Of a DNA stretch of 64,000 bases, positions 49,552-60,100 are shown one piece after another. A program made the translations under genes and the position numbers. The stretch covers positions 33,632,640 through 33,696,639 of the forward strand of contig JAQNBH010000014.1 in assembly GCA_028752905.1 (NCBI GenBank), given 5' to 3'. Positions within the stretch are counted from its first letter, which is position 1. Each line of letters begins with the position of its first letter. The notes below the pieces were generated by a model. It was not told where the DNA came from. It saw nothing but the letters and a program-made list of their open reading frames with translations, and did no database searches. The DNA comes from Cladorhizidae sp. MBARI D1340-BT2. Taxonomy: Eukaryota > Porifera > Demospongiae > Poecilosclerida > Cladorhizidae.

Positions 49552-52500
49552 CTGCAGCACAAGTCAATACATGAGCATCAAGCAAGCACACATTACACAT
49601 GCTCAAGCAAGCACTCCATTACACATGCTCAAGCATTAGACTGGCTACACATGCTCAAGCAAGCACACCATTAGACTGACTACACATGCTCAAGCAAGCA
49701 CTCCATTACACATGCTCAAGCAAGTACACCATTAGACTGGCTACACATGCTCAAGCAAGCACGCTCAAGCAAGCACTCCATTAGACATGCTCAAGCAAGC
49801 ACACCATTACACATGCTCAAGCAAGTACACATTAGACTGACTACACATGCTCAAGCAAGCACTCCATTAGACATGCTCAAGCAAGCACACCATTAGACTG
49901 ACTACACATGCTCAAGCAAGCACTCCATTACACATGCTCAAGCAAGCACACCATTAGACTGACTACACATGCTCAAGCAAGCACTCCATTACACATGCTC
50001 AAGCAAGCACACCATTAGACTGACTACACATGCTCAAGCAAGCACTCCATTACACATGCTCAAGCAAGCACTCCATTAGACATGCTCAAGCAAGCACTCC
50101 ATTAGACTGGCTACACATTAGACTGGCTACACATGCTCATGCAAGCACTCCATTACACATACTCAAGCAAGCACACCATTAGACTGACTACACATGCTCA
50201 AGCAAGCACACCATTAGACTGACTACACATGCTCAAGCAAGCACAACATTACACAGTCCACTGGCCCAAGTGCTAACTGTGCAGCATGGACTATGACCTG
50301 GGTGGGCTCATTAACCCCTATGTACTCTGACCTGAATGGGCTATATATTAACCTTGTAAACTCTGATCTGAGGGGACTCATTCACCCTGGTATAGAGTGT
50401 CTATGTACAATCTCCAGATAGCAAAAGGTGAGGAAACATGATGTCATCCAATTAGCAACTTGACCTGGCCTACTCAAAGGGTGTAGTGGGTGTGGTTTAA
50501 ATGCCGGGATGGTTGTAGCCACTTGGACATTGGTTGCCGCCACTGAAATGTTGGCTAGGCGACTGCAGGGGGGGGGTAGCAACTGGTCCACGTACCTGCT
50601 GGTATCCGGGATGGTTCTGCAGGTCACGCTGCTGGAATAAGTTCCCCTCCACACACAGCAGGACGATGTTGGACTCCTCCAGAAGTTGCTGAGGCACTCC
50701 GGCCAGTGGCAAACTATTCTCCTGCGCCCTGAGCACCTTTAGCCTCTTGCAGGCTGCCAGCGAGGGAGGCAGGGAGGACAGGGAGTTGGCGGAGACGTTG
50801 AGCTCCAGTACAGAGAGCTGGTCCAACTGCTCGGGAGGAAGGCTGTGGAGCAGGTTGTGGCTGATGTTGAGGTAATCCAGGTGTCGCAGGGAGTAGAGGG
50901 AAGTAGGCAGCGATGCGAGCTTGTTGTGCGAGAGGTCCAGGCTGTTCAGGCTAGAGAGGGAGCCCAGCGATGGAGGCAAGGAGGGAAGAAGGTTGAAGTG
51001 GAGGTGGAGTGTCTCGAGTTTCTTCAAGTCTCCTACAGAGTCCGGGAGACTACCTGCATTTATACACGCGTGTCTATTATAATGGCACGCGTCTATATGT
51101 TGTCGATGCTGCATTTATACACGTGTCTATTATAATAGCATGCGTCTATATATTATGTTGGGTCAACTTGACCCATTTATAAATAGAAAGTCATAAAATC
51201 AAATTTAATGTTTAATGCACAAACAACTCCTCCATTGAGTCTTGTGCATGGAGAGATGAAAGTGCCAGCACTAATAGTAGTAGTAGTAGTAGTAGTAGTA
51301 GAGTATCAGACAACTTACAGCCTATTTGAATTGTAGAGATTATTATTCTCATGTGTTGTGTTGCCATAACACTGAGCATGCCCAGCCAGCCCTGTTGGAG
51401 GAATAGGAATAGTGTGCCCCTCTAGCCAGTCCTGTTGGAGGAATAGGAATAGTGTGCCCCTCTAGCCAGCCCTGTTGGAGGAATAGGAATAGTGTGCCCC
51501 TCTAGTCAGCCCTGTTGGAGGAATAGGAATAGTGTGCCCCTCTAGCCAGCCCTGTTGGAGGAATAGGAATAGGGTGCCCCTCTAGCCAGCCCTGTTGGAG
51601 GAATAGGAATAGTGTGCCCCTCTAGTCAGCCCTGTTGGAGGAATAGGAATAGTGTGCCCCTCTAGCCAGCCTAGGAATAGTGTGCCCCTCTAGCCAGCCC
51701 TGTTGGAGGGCTAGGAATAGTGTGCCCCTCTAGCCAGCCCTGTTGGAGGAATAGGAATAGTGTGCCCCTCTAGCCAGCCCTGTTGGAGGAATAGGAATAG
51801 TGTGCCCCTCTAGTCAGCCCTGTTGGAGGAATAGGAATAGTGTGCCCCTCTAGCCAGCCCTGTTGGAGGAATAGGAATAGTGTGCCCCTCTAGCCAGCGG
51901 GCTAGGAATAGTGTGCCCCTCTAGCCAGCCCTGTTGGAGGAATAGGAATAGTGTGCCCCTCTAGTCAGCCCTGTTGGAGGAATAGGAATAGTGTGCCCCT
52001 CTAGCCAGTCCTGTTGGAGGGCCTAACAGCAGGAGAGTTCATTACTGAGTGAGCAGCCATGACCTGGACAAGGTCTGCTCTCTCTTTCTTTTGCCACATT
52101 CACCTGAACAACCTTCCGTTCAGTGGAGGGAAGGAGGCCCTGACCTAACCCACTCAGTCTGTTGCAGGACAGTGACCTAGCACTGACCTAACCCACTCAG
52201 TCTGTTGCAGGACAGTGACCTAGAACTGACCTAGCCCACTCAGTCTGTTGCAGGACAGTGACCTAGAACTGACCTAGCCCACTCAGTATGTTGCAGGACA
52301 GTGACCTAGCACTGGCCTAACCCACCCAGTCTGTTGCAGGACAGTGACTTAGCACTGGCCTAACCCCCCAGTCTGTTGCAGGACAGTGACCTAGAACTGA
52401 CCTAGCCCACTCAGTCTGTTGCAGGACAGTGACCTAGCACTGGCCTAACCCACCCAGTCTGTTGCAGGACAGTGACCTAGCACTGGCCTAACCCACTCAG

Positions 52501-55500
52501 TCTGTTGCAGGACAGTGACCTAGCACTGGCCTAACCCCCCAGTCTGTTGCAGGACAGTGACCTAGAACTGACCTAGCCCACTCAGTCTGTTGCAGGACAG
52601 TGACCTGCCACTGGCCTAACCCACCTAGTCTGTTGTTGTTGCAGGACAATGTTCGGAGGTTCTGGAAGGAGCCAATGTTGTCGGGGACAAGAGATATCCT
52701 ATTGTGAGACACATCCAGTGTTCGAACTCTTTCCTTTACACTCTGAACTCCTGCGGGCACCTTTACAGCAACAACATAAACACATTACTAGCAATAGTAG
52801 TAGTAGTAGTAGTAGTAGTCATAGCAGTCTAGTGGAGAGTAGTAGTAGTCATAGCAGTCTAGGAGAGTAGTAGTAGTAGTAGCAGTCATAGCAGTCTAGT
52901 GGAGAGTATAGTAGTAGTAGTAGTATGAGTAGTATGTAGCAATATTCTTGTACACTACACAAATCAGCACATACAGTAACACAGTTTGTTGCTAGTGTTG
53001 ACTGTATCCATGTGACCACAACACAGTTTGTTGCTAGTGTTGACTGTATCCACGTGACCACAACATAGTTTGTTGCTAGTGTTGACTGTATCCATGTGAC
53101 CACAACACAGTTTGTTGCTAGTGTTGACTGTATCCACGTGACCACAACATAGTTTGTTGCTAGTGTTGACTGTATCCACGTGACCACAACACAGCTTGTT
53201 GCTAGTGTTGACTGTATCCATGTGACCACAACACAGTTTGTTGCTAGTGTTGACTGTATCCACGTGACCACAACATAGTTTGTTTCTAGTGTTGACTGTA
53301 TCCACGTGACCACAACACAGCTTGTTGCTAGTGTTGACTGTATCCATGTGACCACAACACAGTTTGTTGCTAGTGTTGACTGTATCCACGTGACCACAAC
53401 ACCATTTGTTGCTAGTGTTGACTGTATCCACGTGACCGCAACACAGCTTGTTGCTAATGTTGACTGTATCCACGTGACCACAACACCATTTGTTGCTAGT
53501 GTTGAATGTATCCACGTGACCACAACACAGATTGTTGCTAGTGTTGCCAGTACCCACGTGACCACAACACAGCTTGTTGCTAGTGTTGACTGTTGAAAGT
53601 AGGATGGATTCTGGTGCTAAGCAAACTATCACAGATATATGAATAATGTTCAATGATATATTGCTAGGACTAAGTCTAGGGGCGTCTTCAACTTCAAGGT
53701 GCATGACCAATAGGGTGCTGCCGAGTGCTTCAGCCAACTGTGGAGGGAAGGACACTTCTCCAACCTCCTATGAAGCGTGATGTTGGAGATACCAGCGGTA
53801 CTGAGGATAGGGTGGTGTGCTCCAATAGAGATCTAGACATGGAGGGTGAACAATACCCATGGCGCACAGTGTGGGTTGGGCAGATGCCACCCACACATGC
53901 CTTTGTGCTACACAGTTGGGGGTTGCCCCTAGATAAGCTAGTTGGGGTGGGGAAGGTGCTACTGTCAGTGATATTGGCGTATCTACTCATCTCTACACAC
54001 ACAAGTCCAACACGTCCTCCGTCAACAACTTGTTGAATGAGTCCACAGCAGATAAGTGTGCACCTCCCACATAAGGAGCTTGTCAACATCTTGCAGACCA
54101 ACTGGTTGCAGATATGGCACAGAACAGCCTCTTGTGCAGCATGTGGAGTGGAGGAGACAGAGGCCCTTCAGTTACGAGGCACACTGAAGAACAGATGCTC
54201 ACTGGAACTTCTTGAAAGAAGTGAAGAAGAAAGTCATGGGGAAGTGTGTGTCTTCAGCAGGACCCTTGACGGCTTTAACCTCACCTATGGTGGCAAGAAG
54301 CTTTGTCAGAAGAAGCAAAGAGGAAGGCAGCGGCAAATATGAAATAGAGAGGAGGAAATATTGTAAGCATGTGATGTGAGGTGTGCAAGTATGAGGTGAG
54401 AGGGTATGCAAGTATGAGGTGAGAGGGTGTGCAAGTATGAGGTGAGAAGGTGTGCAAGTATGAGGTGAGAAGGTGTGCAAGTATGAGGTGAGAGGGTGTG
54501 CAAGTATGAGGTGAGAGGGTGTGCAAGTATGAGGTGAGAGGGTGTGCAAGTATGAGGTGAGAGAGTGTGCAAGTATGAGGTAAGAAGGTGTGCAAGTATG
54601 AGGTGAGAGGGTGTGCAAGTATGAGGTGAGAAGGTGTGCAAGTATGAGGTGAGAGGGTGTGCAAGTATGAGGTGAGAGGGTGTGCAAGTATGAGGTGAGA
54701 AGGTGTGCAAGTATGAGGTGAGAGGGTGTGCAAGTATGAGGTGTGAGGGTGTGCAAGTATGAGGTGAGAGGTGTGCAAGTATGAGGTGAGAGGGTGTGCA
54801 AGTATGAGGTGAGAAGGTGTGCAAGTATGAGGTGATGCTGGCATGCAAGGGAAAGTGAACAATCAAGTGATTCTCAAGATAGGCATCATGTAATGACTCT
54901 CCTTAATCATGACTCACCACATAGTCTGGCCTTCATCATGAAGGCTGATGGAGGCTAGAGCATCCCCAAAGAAGACTGCATTACATGTCTGGTTTATTAG
55001 TTTCAGGTTCTGTTTGTGTCTGATTGGCTCTCTCTAGTCTCCTAGTGGCAAGTGGTCTGCTTCGGGTGGTCCTGTAGTAGTTCAGGTTCTGTTGATTTGT
55101 TACTGTGCATTCTTGTACTTGGACAGACCCCTGGGAACCATCATCGACAACTGCTCACCTCATGGCTGCTGTGACATTACATTTCAGAGCTGCCAAGGTA
55201 AGCACGGGTACTTCATCCCTCATACACACCGCTGCTGTTTCCAGAGAGGCGGAGTCTTCTTGAAAGAGTTGACCAATAACTTCATCTTCAGTTTTAGCAA
55301 ATCACTATTTCTTTTCCAGGAACTGGAAGTGAATTTTGACGTCATGTTGACCATAGTTACTAAAGTCATACATTCCTTATCCTGAGCACAGTGATAGAGC
55401 AATGCTCTGGGCACGCTCAGTGCATGCTTTTTAAAGATCTTCTACATGAACTGTAGTAGTAGCAGCCATTGATCCTTACATCATGTGACACTAATGGCAG

Positions 55501-56298
55501 TGAGGGGGTTAGAATAGGGCCCAACCAACACAGGAGTGCCCACACTGCCCTATAGATACGCCACGTGCAACACCAAGCTACCAACCACTCCCAGTGAGGG
55601 CTAGCGCTCACCAAAAATTGTGTGTGATGCCAAACAGTGAGACCAACGCCCACCACAATGTCAACAGGAAGTACACCATTGGTGTCAACAGGAAGTGCAT
55701 CATTGATGTCAACAGGAAGTGCATCATTGATGTCAACCGGAAGTGGGGTCAGTACATGTCAGTTGCATGAGGAGTCAGTCTGCAGTCACAGATTACGAGT
55801 TCTGCTGGTCCTTGATTCTGCTGGTCCTTGAAGAGAGTAGGCACACACAAACATACCTATGCTCATGGGAAGTTTATTCATGTTTGTGCGCGCGCATAGG
55901 TCATAGGTCGGGAAGATTTCCGTGGGGATAATCCATGGTACTTGGGAACAATGCCAGTCTACACTAGCTGTCTACACTAGCTGTTTTCAAAGTTTCTATG
56001 GTATAATTAGAAGCCTCGGCTTTAGTGCTCTGGGCTCCCTTCAGCCTTCTAAATACCATAGCAAGCATAATGGTGTTGTTGGATTACTCACATGGTAGAC
56101 CTAACCCCAGCTATCTTACTATTGAAACACACAAGGAATAAAGAATGATAGTATGCTCACTGGCTCGAGGTCTAAGAGCTACGTATTACATTTGCTGACC
56201 TGTTCCAGTCTCAGCTCCCTGAGAGAAAGAACTCCAGTCTTAGACGCGTGATCCAGCCGCTGGTTCACTGCGTTACCACCACTATTTATATTCCCCAT
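49510..56298 (-). CDS. LRRC57: LRRC57 orthologue, leucine-rich repeat protein, 4 exons, complete
   Basis: Exons on minus: 56298-56200, 52760-52625, 51053-50596, 49551-49510 (TGA). They total 244 codons against about 239 in the human protein. The product starts MGN..., with Gly2 as in LRRC57 (a potential N-myristoylation site), then KTGVL.LRE, and LRRs: VRTLDVSHNRISLVPDNIG, SLPDSVGDLKKLETLHL, SLNSLDLSHNKLASLP, SLRHLDYLNISHNLLHSLP and LSVLELNVSANSLSSLP. It ends with the family's C-terminal cap (LLCVEGNLFQ...GYQQ then YMQRFTASRKK). All junctions are GT-AG and in frame. The molecular role is poorly known (a membrane-associated LRR protein). It is convergent with the C2 gene and divergent from TTC36. 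Confidence 0.93.
49560..50262. repeat. CTCAAGCAAGCA-type minisatellite, LRRC57 intron 3
   Basis: Units of ACACATGCTCAAGCAAGCAC followed by (T/A)CCATTA and optionally GACTGACT or GACTGGCT; mixed 28/36-bp unit lengths, about 22 copies. Confidence 0.95.
50263..50595. other. LRRC57 intron 3, unique part
   Basis: Contains a small TCTGACCTGA(A/G)TGGG...CTCATT duplication at 50295-50380; nothing else seen. Confidence 0.5.
50596..51053 (-). CDS. LRRC57: LRRC57 exon 3: main LRR block
   Basis: Encodes LPDSVGDLKKLETLHLHFN, five LRRs of about 23 residues and the cap ESNIVLLCVEGNLFQQRDLQ. Acceptor TAAATGCAG, donor CAGCAG|GTACGT. 458 bases joining phase 1 to phase 0. Confidence 0.94.
51054..51389. other. 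LRRC57 intron 2, unique part with small repeats
   Basis: An imperfect duplication ACACG(C)GTGTCTATTATAAT occurs at 51062-51145 and a (TAG)9 run at about 51276-51302. Confidence 0.6.
51390..52022. repeat. 40-bp minisatellite, about 16 copies, LRRC57 intron 2
   Basis: Unit core CAGCCCTGTTGGAGGAATAG plus GAATAGTGTGCCCCTCTAGC. Two shortened units near 51665 and 51898. Confidence 0.96.
52023..52139. other. Spacer in LRRC57 intron 2
   Basis: Unique, nothing recognised. Confidence 0.6.
52140..52660. repeat. 43-bp minisatellite of the LRRC57 exon 2 splice junction, about 11 copies
   Basis: Plus-strand units read CTAACCCACTCAGTCTGTTG then CAGGACAGTGACCTAGCAC. On minus this is GTCCTGCAACAGACTGAGTG then GGTTAGGCC, a copy of the exon 2 end (TGTCCTGCAAC...AGACTAG|GTGGGTTAGG) and its intron start. 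In most copies the donor GT is changed (ACTGAGTGGG or ACTGGGTGGG), though a GGGTGG core remains. Confidence 0.95.
52625..52760 (-). CDS. LRRC57: LRRC57 exon 2: first LRRs
   Basis: Encodes VPAGVQSVKERVRTLDVSHN, RISLVPDNIGSFQNLRTLSC and NNNRL. The acceptor GCTGTAAAG has a short pyrimidine tract; donor GACTAG|GTGGGT. It joins exon 3 to make NNNRLGSLPDSVG. Confidence 0.92.
52795..52940. repeat. (TAG)n and CATAGCAGTCTAG short repeats, LRRC57 intron 1
   Basis: AGTAGTAGT runs with interspersed AGTCATAGCAGTCTAG(T)GGAGAG units, three copies. Confidence 0.93.
52980..53597. repeat. 43-bp minisatellite, about 14 copies, LRRC57 intron 1
   Basis: Unit core TTGTTGCTAGTGTTGACTG plus TATCCATGTGACCACAACAC. 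Open frames on both strands are periodic. Confidence 0.96.
53598..54355. other. LRRC57 intron 1, unique part with an unplaced open region
   Basis: Plus-strand frame 53725-54342 is open except for one TGA at 54034. It encodes for example GEQYPWRTVWVGQMPPTH and CAACGVEETEALQLRGTLK. I recognise no family and see no splice signals that would make it an exon. It could be a transposon relic. Confidence 0.4.
54362..54842. repeat. 23-bp minisatellite, about 21 copies, LRRC57 intron 1
   Basis: Unit GTGCAAGTATGAGGTGAGAG plus GGT or AGGT. On plus it carries GAG|GTGAGA, a donor-like motif, but antisense to LRRC57. Confidence 0.96.
54843..56199. other. LRRC57 intron 1, remaining part
   Basis: Mostly unique sequence. 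GTCAACAGGAAGTGCATCAT is repeated with variants about four times at 55660-55750. No gene or RNA recognised in about 1.35 kb. Confidence 0.5.
56200..56298 (-). CDS. LRRC57: LRRC57 exon 1 with start codon
   Basis: ATG at 56298 begins MGNINSGGNAVNQRLDHASK then TGVLSLRELRLEQ, matching the MGNS...AQKTGVFQLKDRGLTE start of LRRC57. 33 codons, donor GAACAG|GTCAGC. Chosen because it alone supplies the conserved N-terminus in phase 0 with exon 2. Confidence 0.88.
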
Positions 56299-57067
56299 GT
56301 CTTTCACGCATATTTAGGGAGAAACGCAAAAAGTGAGCAAGCTAAAACTGATTTGGCGATCCCTTACATATGAAATTGGGGGCGCATCGTCAGCATGCAA
56401 AGCGCAGCGCACCCGCGCGGCCCACGCGCGAAGCACAGATGATAGAAGGCGTGATTAAAAAGAGTCCTATATCTCCAGTTCGACTCTGGCATGACTAGAT
56501 CCATGAGAGGAGGTGCATTTCCGCACCTTGAGCGTGCACCTCCGAGGCATTGTATTGCCGAGAAGAGAAACTAGGTGCTTGTAAAATGTAGTAGCTTTCC
56601 TTGCCATACCACCGGTGGCTGCAAGGACTAGGGGGGGGTGAAGGAGGTTTTTTCTACTTACCTTATTCTCTCTTGATCTCTCTTTTTCATCTCTCAGGTT
56701 TTTGGGGGCTTGGAATTGAATACCATAACAACAATTCGAAAACCCTGCCCACCTAGCCAGACTTTCAAATGCGCACGAGCGAACACAGGGGTGTGGTCGG
56801 GCATAAAAATAAAATTTTTTAAAAAATTAAATTTAAAAAAAAGTGTTATTATTTTTTTATTTTTTTATTTATTTTTTAATAACCAACTCGTTTTAGTGAA
56901 TCTGGCAATTTCGTGTCCTTGCCGCAGTCCCGAGGTTGCAGGGTACTGTCGTCCTGTTTAACGTTGCGTTGTATGACGTTCATTTGGTCTCGCGCTGTGG
57001 GAGGTGTCGAGCTGATGCCTCAGTCCCGCGTGACGATAGTAGTAAACTTTGTCCTCTGCTTGAGCGA
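56299..57067. promoter_or_regulatory. Bidirectional LRRC57/TTC36 promoter region
   Basis: The 769 bp between two divergent start codons. A CpG/GC-rich patch with GCGCAGCGCACCCGCGCGGC is at about 56398-56432, contrasting with the repeat-rich, CpG-poor surroundings. A T/A-rich run is at 56808-56880. CTCATCTCTCAG-like pyrimidine-AG near 56685-56698 could be an acceptor for a TTC36 5' UTR exon. No TATA box is assigned with confidence. Confidence 0.55.
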
Positions 57068-57157
57068 ATGGACGGGAACAGTGACTGCGTGAGTGCGGAT
57101 GATCGAGTGTTGGAGGTCATCTTCAACCCTGAGCTACCTTCAGGAGAACCTCTAGAG
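57068..57157 (+). CDS. TTC36: TTC36 exon 1 with start codon
   Basis: 30 codons encoding MDGNSDCVSADDRVLEVIFN and PELPSGEPLE. Donor CTAGAG|GTAAGG, phase 0. Intron 1 is 55 bp. Confidence 0.88.
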
Positions 57158-60100
57158 GTAAGGCTTACTCTCTCGATCTTGTGCCTAGGTATTTGGTACA
57201 TCTGCTCTGCAGTATGAAGAGCAGGAAACTGTGGAGGAGGTGGAAGAGGGGGTGGTTTGTGGTGTGAAGGAGATCGAGTTAGAGGGAGTGCAGGAAGCAG
57301 ACAGAGGAAGACTGGAAGAGGCGGTGGAGCTGCTCACTAGAGCCATTGCTATGGCACCATCATATTCTTCACCTTACAACAACAGGGCACAGGTCTGTGT
57401 GTGTGGATGTGTGAGAGTGGTATAATGGTGGGTGTGGCTGTGTAGGTTTATCGGCTCCGTGGTGAGGTTGCCCTGGCCCTAGAGGACTTGAACTCTGCCC
57501 TGCAGCTATGTAATGGTCGTGGCAAAGTGGGGGAAAAGGCTTACTGTCAGAGGGGACTCATTCATCGGCTGCAGGGAAGTGAGGAAGAGGCTAGAGCAGA
57601 CTTCATGGCTGCCTCTAGGCTGGGCAGCAAGTACGCACAGAAGCAGGTACTGTTTGTGGTTTATATCATCTTGAATCTCCAAGCATGAATTCACTCGAAG
57701 CTTTCCAGGTGACCTGTCAGGTGACCTGTCTGCTCTCGTCTTCAGGACTGCCAAGTGGCACTCTCTTGTCCTTGCGATGAGAGGTGATAGGTCACCTCCA
57801 TAGCCTTGACGAGGTGAATTCATTCTTGGATGACTTTTTCACCTTTCAACTCCATCCTTGTGAAAATGCTCACTGATATGTGTAGCTACATCTACTAGTG
57901 CAGCTTCACTCCTCACAATAGTGAAGGCTTGCTGGCTTTCACACACAAGCTTGGGTCAGGGAGGGAAAGTTTGGGGAGCCCTGAAACTATTTCCTTGCTC
58001 CACCCTCTACTACTAATAACTACGCGGCACGAGTGGTGAGCAAAGGCAAGATGGAGAAAGTAGTTGATCTAGGACAGACATATGCCATGTCAAATCAACC
58101 AATGGTTGGAACCACCCCCTCTCAGATTTTGTTCAAATTTTTGTCAGTAGAAGACATTGGTACAAAAACTTTTGTGTGCCAATTTATTTTGTTTAACTCG
58201 CAATATTAAGGGAGATCGGCTGATGGAAGTTTTCCCATTGCTAATGGCAACTGTTTGGCCACGCCCACAAAATAACCTATTTTGCCTATATCGTCCAAAG
58301 TATACGAGCCAGACACACAAAAGTTGGGGGCCTGGACCAATTTTTCATGAAGATTAAGAATCTGCAGTCAAAATTTGGCTGTCTCTTATACTTTATGGAA
58401 TATAGGGGTTAAGATGTGCTGGATTCACGCCCCCAAAAGTGGGTGTGGGGTGTGGTAAAAATGGTTCCAACTTTGTTTCTAGGAAGCTGAAGGCATTGGC
58501 TTGAACATGTTAAAAGTTCAGGAGAGTGTTTTGCTTTATTTCTTTGAAAGGATGAATTTTGTTCTATTAACATGATTAGGTTTTGTGCTAAAGATTGTAC
58601 AACCCTACTTCAGTAATACATAACCTGGGTATATTATTTACTTATTCTGACTGAATAATCAGACCTCAATCAAAGAGTTTGTTTGGCGTATTTTATTTTA
58701 ACAAAGACATGTGACAAAATGTTGTTTACAGTAAGCAAGTGTGTTTATAAAACAAAAAGAAAACAAATATTCTCACAATTAACTCAAACAACAAAACACC
58801 TGGCTATATATAGGTCACAAATTTCTATTTTGTATCTTGTGAAGCATTGAAGAATCTTGCCAACCGTTTCTTGCTTGAACATGTAAGAGCGACCACTGCC
58901 AACTGAAGTTGGTACAGGGAGAGTGCATAAGATATGATTGAAGGGTATTTGCATTCATCCTTCCTGGATGGCCACGACAGCTTGTTGGTACGACCACTTC
59001 GTTGCATGAAATTGGCCACTATGTCCTGATGTTCTTCAGACCTTTCAGAAATACAGCTGTTCATCATAGACAACAGCCATATATTGCCCTAGCTGTTTCA
59101 CTTGGAAATTCGTGATCAATACTCATTTGAGAAATTCCGATGTTAACAACTGTACTGGCAGAATCGCTCGAGAGACGATAAATTCTGATTTCAGTGTTGG
59201 ATATTGGAATGAACCTATGATGGCTCCTTGTGCCTGGGATGGTCTTGGCACTTTTTAATCGAGATTCGATCTTGGAATTATGGGTAATAATGTCCTCTTC
59301 AGGAACAAATATAACCTTTATACCTGAGATGTGTTCATTAGCCCAAGTATATAGCTGCAATGGTGTCAGGCAATGGTGTCAGAATCTGGCCCTGTTCAGT
59401 TGCCTGTAAACTGGCACGTGCAACCATCCTCTTGATAGTGCCACCGATCCCGTCGCATGGGCTTTTACCATGGCTGGTTGCAAAAAAGTTCCATTCAGCT
59501 GTAATGTTGAAGTCAGATTGATGAAAGCATAGATTGCAGAAATTTTTGAAATTTTTTATTGGCTTGCTGCCCCATTGTTGAAATAGTGAATGTGCTTCAC
59601 TTGTGCAGTTTCCTTCAAAAACTTGATCATTACATCAATGAATGCATGAACTACTATGGCATTGTGATATCTTTCATCACTGGCAATGCAAGCACTGATG
59701 CAAGCAAGGTTGCCTGATTCTTCTTTGTGATAAATTGCAAATGGGTGGAGCGTAGCTTGGGTTGTATCCCAATGAAAACCCTGGACAGCATCCAGGCACA
59801 CAAATGAATAGTTTTCAGCGAAGTCAAGAAGTATTATAGCTTCACCAACTGGCAGTTGATCTTTGAGATGTCAAAGATATGAGGCCTGGGCCTTGGCTGT
59901 AAAGTGATGATTAGTGGCTTTATCTGCTAAATGAGAGAGTGTTTGTATGAAATCTGTCAGGTTTTCATGCAAATCAACAAACTTTGATTGACTAATGTGT
60001 GTCCACTGCTTGTAGTTGATCAAATCGTCATAAGTCCATATCAGAATTTTCAAAGAGTTTGTCTAGGAATTCTACCAGCTGGTCTCTTCCAGGGCAAGTG

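Noticed and set aside
53725..54342. Possible two-part gene or pseudogene in LRRC57 intron 1
   Set aside because: One in-frame TGA, no recognised family and no splice signals; kept only as an unplaced region.
54199..54866. Minus-strand frames with SPHTCTPSHLILAH cycles
   Set aside because: Periodic translation of the 23-bp array; no independent domain.
56936..57067. N-terminal extension of TTC36 from an upstream in-frame ATG
   Set aside because: The extra 44 residues match nothing in TTC36, whereas the ATG at 57068 gives the expected family length and start.
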